From Arthrobacter sp. MYb23 (GTDB lineage Bacteria > Actinomycetota > Actinomycetes > Actinomycetales > Micrococcaceae): a stretch of 64,000 nucleotides of DNA. The position numbers and the translations under genes were made by a program. Shown in pieces: positions 59,892 to 64,000 of this stretch (its first letter is position 1; each line of letters starts with the position of its first letter). The notes below the pieces were generated by a model. That model had not been told where the DNA came from and ran no database searches. It worked only from the letters and a program-made list of their open reading frames with translations. The stretch covers positions 62,001-126,000 of the forward strand of contig NZ_PCPR01000009.1 of NCBI RefSeq assembly GCF_002979775.1, given 5' to 3'.

Positions 59892-60545
59892 CTAGAAGCC
59901 TTCGGGCTGCCATTCGCCCGTCACCAGGTAGGTGACCTTGCGGGCCACCGAGACGCCGTGGTCAGCGAAGCGCTCGAAGTAGCGGCTGGCCAGGGCGACG
60001 TCCACGGTGGTGGAGGGGCTTTCGCTCCACTCCGGGGAGGCGATCGCCTTGAAGACACTGAGGTGGAGATCGTCCACGGCGATGTTGATCTTGAGGATGT
60101 CGCGGGCAACCTCAAGGTCGCGGGTCTCAAGGAGTTCAATGACCTTGGCGGTGATCTCGATATCGTGCTGGGCCATGGCCTTGAAGGTCTGGGTCAGCGA
60201 TGCGGGGATAACGGTGGCCGGGTAGCGCAGGCGCGCCAGCTGGGCAACGTGGCGGGCGAGGTCGCCCATGCGTTCCAGCGAAGCACTCATGCGCAGCGAA
60301 CCCACAATCATGCGGAGATCGCTCGCCACAGGGCCCTGCAGGGCAAGGATGTCGATGGCCCGCTCGTCGAGGCTGTTCTGCAGGAAGTCGATTCGGGCGT
60401 CTGCCGCGATGACGTCCTGGGCAAGATCCACGTCGGCGCCTTCGAAGGAAGTAGTAGCCTTCGTGATAGCTTCGTGAACCAGCTTGGAGATCTCGATGAG
60501 GTCGTCACCTACCTGGGTGAGTTCCTCCTGAAAAACCTTGCGCAC
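59892..60545 (-). CDS. phoU: Phosphate signalling protein PhoU
   Basis: 217 residues from GTG at 60545 with AAAGGA upstream. Two PhoU domains repeat the E/DxxxD metal motif (ASLERMGDLARHVAQLARL and RYFERFADHGVSVARKVTYL). PhoU links the Pst transporter with the phosphate two-component system. It is divergent from senX3, sharing a Pho-type repeat region. Confidence 0.95.
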   Translation of the reverse strand: MRKVFQEELTQVGDDLIEISKLVHEAITKATTSFEGADVDLAQDVIAADARIDFLQNSLDERAIDILALQGPVASDLRMIVGSLRMSASLERMGDLARHVAQLARLRYPATVIPASLTQTFKAMAQHDIEITAKVIELLETRDLEVARDILKINIAVDDLHLSVFKAIASPEWSESPSTTVDVALASRYFERFADHGVSVARKVTYLVTGEWQPEGF

Positions 60546-60638
60546 TAAGGCGTCCTTTCCTTGGAAATCCTGTTCCCCTGCCGGGCGTCGGATCTCAAAA
60601 CCATTGACAGTCCAACCAGTAACTGTGTCAGGGGCCAG

Positions 60639-60676
60639 TGAACGGTTCGGCACCTTTAGATGAACGTTAGTTGAAC
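60639..60676. promoter_or_regulatory. Pho/RegX3-type TGAAC repeats in the phoU-senX3 intergenic region
   Basis: TGAAC occurs at 60639, 60661 and 60672, spacings of 22 and 11 bases. On the minus strand this reads GTTCA-N6-GTTCA, the pattern described for actinobacterial PhoP/RegX3 boxes. The site could control phoU on one side and senX3-regX3 on the other. Confidence 0.65.
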
Positions 60677-60735
60677 CGTCCGCGTTTGGGGCCGGATCAC
60701 TGCTTGGCCGTGTTTCCACAGCATAAGCTGGACAC

Positions 60736-62019
60736 GTGGATCCATTGCTCATAGGTGTCGTCGCTGGCCTCGTAGGCTTGTCGTTGGGCGTCTTTGGCAT
60801 GCTCGCTTTCAGAATCAGCGAGCGGCAGCGCAGCATCGTGGACCTGGACGTGAGCGAACCCTTGCTTCCTGAGGGGGCCGCAGAGGTGCTGTCCGTTGTC
60901 GGGCGTGCCTTCGTGGTGGTGGACGCGATCGACGGCGTCGTGCGTGCAAGTCCTGCCGCGTATGCGTACGGCCTGGTGCGTGGGCACACTGTGGTGCACA
61001 AACAGCTCCTGGACATGACAGCGAAGGTCCGCCGCGACGGTGTGATCCTGGAGGAGCAATACGAACTCCCGCGTGGCCCGTTGGGCAAAGGCACCATTGT
61101 GGTTCAGGTCAGGGCAGCCATGCTCGGGTGGGAATACATCGTGCTCCTGGCCGACGACCGCACTGAGATCACCCGCACCGAGGAGATCCGGAACGACTTC
61201 GTGGCCAACGTCTCCCACGAGCTCAAGACCCCGGTGGGTGCCATCTCCCTGCTGGCCGAGGCCCTCGAAGCCTCGCCCGATGACGAAGAAGCAGTCCGCC
61301 GCTTCGCCAAGCGAATGCACAAGGAATCCGGGCGATTGGCAGCCCTGGTCCAGGACATCATTGAACTTTCCCGGTTGCAGGGCGCCAACGTGGCCCAGCG
61401 GGGTCTCCCGGTGGACATCAACACCGTCATCACTGAAGCGGTGGATCGCTCGCAGTTGCCGGCTGAGAGTAAGAACATCCAGATTGTGGTGGGCGGCCAC
61501 TCGGAGTCGCTGGTGTTTGGAGACCACGACCTCCTGGTGACAGCCCTCCGTAACCTGATCGACAACGCCATCCGCTACTCGCCGGAAAACACGCGGGTAG
61601 GTGTCGGCGTCCGGACGCGGGAGGGCGTCGTTGCCATCTCCGTCACAGACCAAGGCGAAGGCCTCACGCCGGAGGACCAGGAGCGGGTGTTCGAACGTTT
61701 CTACCGCGTGGACGCCGCACGATCCCGGCATACCGGCGGCACAGGCCTCGGCCTCAGCATCGTCAAGCACGTGGTGTCCAACCACGGCGGCGAGGTGACG
61801 GTGTGGTCCCAGCCCGGCCAAGGGTCAACGTTCACAGTCCGCCTGCCGGAGATGGAAGGCCAGGACGACGACGCCGGCCTGCCGCCTTCCGCTGCAGCTG
61901 CGTCTTCCGAACTTCAGGCGACCGCCGTCGTCGAGTCCCGTCCCGTGAGTCAACAACCCCATCGCGTGAATCATCAAAGGGGCGCCAACGGCGCCCAAGA
62001 GCAAGGAGCCAGCGCTTGA
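60736..62019 (+). CDS. senX3: Phosphate-sensing histidine kinase SenX3
   Basis: 427 residues, GTG start. One N-terminal membrane helix (LLIGVVAGLVGLSLGVFGML), a PAS-like region (about 45-145), then the HisKA box with His161 in FVANVSHELKTPVGAISLLA and ATPase motifs NLIDNAIRYSPEN and GTGLGLSIVKH. The C-terminal tail is Ala/Ser/Gln-rich. It phosphorylates RegX3 when phosphate is scarce. The stop overlaps the RegX3 TTG start. Confidence 0.93.
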   Translation: MDPLLIGVVAGLVGLSLGVFGMLAFRISERQRSIVDLDVSEPLLPEGAAEVLSVVGRAFVVVDAIDGVVRASPAAYAYGLVRGHTVVHKQLLDMTAKVRRDGVILEEQYELPRGPLGKGTIVVQVRAAMLGWEYIVLLADDRTEITRTEEIRNDFVANVSHELKTPVGAISLLAEALEASPDDEEAVRRFAKRMHKESGRLAALVQDIIELSRLQGANVAQRGLPVDINTVITEAVDRSQLPAESKNIQIVVGGHSESLVFGDHDLLVTALRNLIDNAIRYSPENTRVGVGVRTREGVVAISVTDQGEGLTPEDQERVFERFYRVDAARSRHTGGTGLGLSIVKHVVSNHGGEVTVWSQPGQGSTFTVRLPEMEGQDDDAGLPPSAAAASSELQATAVVESRPVSQQPHRVNHQRGANGAQEQGASA

Positions 62020-62696
62020 GCCGGATTTTGATAGTGGAGGACGAGGAGTCCTTCAGCGACCCCCTGTCCTATCTTCTGGGCAAAGAGGGTTTTGACGTCG
62101 AGGTAGTGGATAACGGCAGCGACGCCTTGGTGGAATTCGATCGGAACGGTGCTGACCTCGTCCTTTTGGACCTGCAGTTGCCGGGGACACCGGGGACCGA
62201 AGTCTGCCGTCAACTGCGCCAGCGCTCCAGCGTCCCGGTCATCATGTTGACGGCCAAAGACTCTGAGATCGACAAGGTTGTTGGCCTGGAGCTCGGCGCC
62301 GATGACTACGTCACCAAGCCGTATTCCTCCCGCGAACTCGTGGCCCGCGTCCGCGCGGTGCTGCGTCGGCAGGGTGAGCCGGAGGAACTCATCACCTCCA
62401 CCGTGCAGGCCGGACCTGTTCGCATGGACATCGAACGCCACGTAGTGAGCGTCAACGGTGAGCAGGTGTCGCTGCCGCTCAAGGAGTTCGAACTGCTGGA
62501 AATGCTCCTCCGCAACTCGGGCCGGGTTTTGACGCGTGGCCAGTTGATCGACCGTGTGTGGGGTTCGGATTACGTGGGGGACACCAAGACACTCGATGTC
62601 CATGTGAAGCGGCTTCGCAGCAAGATCGAACCGGATCCTTCCGCACCTCGGTACTTGGTGACAGTTCGCGGCCTCGGTTACAAATTCGAGCCGTAA
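62016..62696 (+). CDS. regX3: Response regulator RegX3 (OmpR/PhoB family)
   Basis: 226 residues from TTG at 62016, which makes a TTGA overlap with senX3 and has AAGGAG 8 bases upstream. The receiver has the acidic pair in VEDEE, phospho-acceptor Asp52 in VLLDLQLPG and Lys in VTKPYSS. The C-terminal winged helix ends VRGLGYKFEP. It activates phosphate-starvation genes and binds GTTCA-type repeats. Confidence 0.95.
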   Translation: MSRILIVEDEESFSDPLSYLLGKEGFDVEVVDNGSDALVEFDRNGADLVLLDLQLPGTPGTEVCRQLRQRSSVPVIMLTAKDSEIDKVVGLELGADDYVTKPYSSRELVARVRAVLRRQGEPEELITSTVQAGPVRMDIERHVVSVNGEQVSLPLKEFELLEMLLRNSGRVLTRGQLIDRVWGSDYVGDTKTLDVHVKRLRSKIEPDPSAPRYLVTVRGLGYKFEP

Positions 62697-62713
62697 GCAC
62701 AGCAGCCACATAT

Positions 62714-62755
62714 ACATAAGGAAGGGTCCCGCCGCGGCGGGACCCTTCCTTATGT
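62714..62755. terminator. 42-base perfect palindrome terminator after regX3
   Basis: ACATAAGGAAGGGTCCCGCC is followed by GC and then its exact complement. It lies between converging regX3 and the lipoprotein gene and can act on both strands. Confidence 0.88.
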
Positions 62756-62766
62756 GTATCGCTTAT

Positions 62767-62802
62767 GGCTTGCTGCCTGCTAGTGGCTTGCTGCCTGCTA
62801 GT
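62767..62802. repeat. Tandem 18-bp duplication at the end of the lipoprotein gene
   Basis: GGCTTGCTGCCTGCTAGT occurs twice in a row (62767-62784, 62785-62802). The second copy includes the stop codon of the lipoprotein gene. Confidence 0.8.
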
Positions 62803-63355
62803 GACCGGCGGCCGGAGCCTCGGAGGACGTCGCAGTGGAGGTCGACGTCGGCGTTGCCGTGGGGCTCGGCGTAGTGGGCAGGTACTTGGCGTACTCAGGG
62901 AGCGTGCCGTCAACCACCGGGACGTTGATGGTCGCGGAGTCGGAACCGCTGCGGATGGTGACCGGGACCAGTCCACCGGGGATAACGCCGGCCGTGCTGA
63001 GGATGGCGGCATCTGTGGTGTCGTTCAGGTACGTCTCACCGCTGGCCTTGACCGGGATCTCGGTCTGGGCGCCGTTGGCACCGCTCACGGTGAGGGTGGC
63101 GTCAGTGCTGGACGTGTTGAAGACAGCGCCGATCACGCGGCCGGGCTGGTTTTCGCCCGAAGCAACAATCAGGATGTTGCGCAACTGCAGCGAACCGAGA
63201 TCTGCTTTGATCCCGTCCGATGCCGAGTACTGGTGGGTGGTCTGCTGGGCGTTGACGAATCCGCAGCCGGTGACGGACAGAAGACCGACGCCGATTGCAG
63301 CCGCCGCAATTGCCAGCTTGCCGCGCTGGACAGGGTTCATCGCAGTATTGCGCAC
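62798..63355 (-). CDS. Putative secreted lipoprotein
   Basis: 185 residues. A basic start and hydrophobic core lead to the lipobox SVTGC with Cys at 31. The mature protein is a beta-rich domain (VFNTSSTDATLTVSGANG), followed by a Thr/Ser/Pro/Ala-rich tail. I cannot name the family. It lies between regX3 and carD, divergent from carD; a phosphate link is possible by position only. Confidence 0.8.
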   Translation of the reverse strand: MRNTAMNPVQRGKLAIAAAAIGVGLLSVTGCGFVNAQQTTHQYSASDGIKADLGSLQLRNILIVASGENQPGRVIGAVFNTSSTDATLTVSGANGAQTEIPVKASGETYLNDTTDAAILSTAGVIPGGLVPVTIRSGSDSATINVPVVDGTLPEYAKYLPTTPSPTATPTSTSTATSSEAPAAGH

Positions 63356-63633
63356 GACACCTACTCCTCAAGAGTCATTGGAACACTTTTCAGCCATAGC
63401 CTATCGGCAAACCGGCCGAAATAAGGATTCGGGAAGCCTATGTGGCGCCATCGGAAAAGGAGATCTTGCTCGCACATTGCCTCCGCGATGCATCTTTGCC
63501 GGAATACGTCAAGACCTTGGAGGAAGTCGTTTAAGGCCTTATTCCCTTTATTGGCGCGGTAGAAGAGCCTGCCGAGTGCCAGTCGTATGCCTTAATCGTG
63601 ATAGACTAATCTGCGGGAAAGGGGAAAGTCCAC

Positions 63634-64000
63634 ATGGTTTTTGAGGTCGGCGAGACAGTAGTTTACCCTCACCACGGTGCAGCAAAAATTGAGGAAATCA
63701 AGATGCGCACCATCAAGGGCGAAGAGAAGATGTATCTCAAGCTCAAGGTGGCTCAGGGTGATCTGACCATTGAAGTTCCAGCAGAGAACGTTGACCTTGT
63801 TGGGGTCCGGGACGTAGTGGGCAAAGAAGGCTTGGAGCACGTATTTGACGTTCTCCGCGCCGAGTTCACTGAAGAGCCTACCAACTGGTCACGTCGTTAC
63901 AAGGCGAACCTGGAGAAGCTTGCTTCAGGCGATGTCATCAAGGTGGCAGAGGTCGTTCGCGATCTTTGGCGTCGTGATCACGATCGCGGCCTTTCCGCAG
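63634..64000 (+). CDS. carD: CarD-family transcriptional regulator (cut by the window edge)
   Basis: About 122 codons are visible from ATG at 63634, with AAAGGGGAAAG upstream. The N-terminal RNA-polymerase-interacting domain reads [21 protein letters not shown]. The helical DNA-binding part begins around residue 70 ([31 protein letters not shown]). CarD stabilises open complexes at many promoters, notably rRNA. The last residues are beyond the window. Confidence 0.95.
   Translation, partial: MVFEVGETVVYPHHGAAKIEEIKMRTIKGEEKMYLKLKVAQGDLTIEVPAENVDLVGVRDVVGKEGLEHVFDVLRAEFTEEPTNWSRRYKANLEKLASGDVIKVAEVVRDLWRRDHDRGLSA

Overview
This 64 kb window comes from a high-GC Gram-positive actinobacterium of the Micrococcaceae, most likely Arthrobacter or Paenarthrobacter. 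The evidence is a GTP-type PEP carboxykinase, a bacterial proteasome activator (Bpa), the phoU / senX3-regX3 / carD neighbourhood, actinobacterial DUF2516 and RecQ-like proteins, and many GTG/TTG starts. It reads as ordinary chromosome. I see no phage, insertion sequence, integrase, rRNA or CRISPR array.

Region by region. (1) 1-4040: a YhgE/Pip membrane protein (cut by the window edge) with a degenerate ABC ATPase and a TetR-like operator, then a flavin disulfide oxidoreductase and a rhodanese. (2) 4045-13402: a sialic-acid catabolic and uptake cluster. NanE, NanK and a NanA-like lyase lie downstream of a family-5 (Dpp/Opp-like) ABC transporter that includes a permease-ATPase fusion; a divergent GntR regulator faces them, with operator-like and Crp-like sites between. 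(3) 13403-20587: tRNA-Arg, pckG, an hmp-nsrR nitric-oxide module with a visible NsrR-type box, two proteins built from one repeated unknown domain, and phosphomannomutase. (4) 20712-31009: a RecQ-like helicase with a phosphoribosyltransferase-like C-terminus, an MFS exporter, tRNA-Ser(GCT), an S9 peptidase, a large FAD protein, and a tandem glycine riboswitch in front of a CycA-type permease. (5) 31030-43369: a 1510-residue secreted nuclease/5'-nucleotidase, a VOC protein, tRNA-Ser(TGA), quinone reductase with PadR regulator, cstA-ybdD, bpa and an aldo/keto reductase. (6) 43423-49041: a double-AsnC regulator, an amidase, two small membrane proteins (one DUF5058) and an M20 amidohydrolase. This looks like an uncharacterised uptake-and-hydrolysis system for an amide or N-acyl compound. 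(7) 49150-52088: a DUF6226-type protein, HipBA with operator repeats, and tRNA-Thr. (8) 52304-64000: HAD hydrolase, secreted tripeptidyl aminopeptidase-like lipoprotein, holB-tmk, trans-sulfuration enzyme, DUF2516, methyltransferase, gpmA, phoU, a Pho-type direct repeat, senX3-regX3, a lipoprotein and the start of carD.

Shared themes are carbon and phosphate control. Boxes resembling the Crp/GlxR consensus TGTGA-N6-TCACA occur before the sialic acid cluster, pckG, the glycine permease leader and the amidase/DUF5058 cluster. A TGAAC repeat at 11/22-bp spacing lies between phoU and senX3. Dispersed palindromes (a three-copy REP-like element, a family of ACGACGGC-ended terminators, and a 27-bp-arm palindrome) punctuate the intergenic spaces. 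The strongest candidates for something undescribed are the amidase/DUF5058/membrane/M20 cluster, the repeated-domain pair at 17784-19156, the RecQ-phosphoribosyltransferase fusion and the three-copy palindrome.
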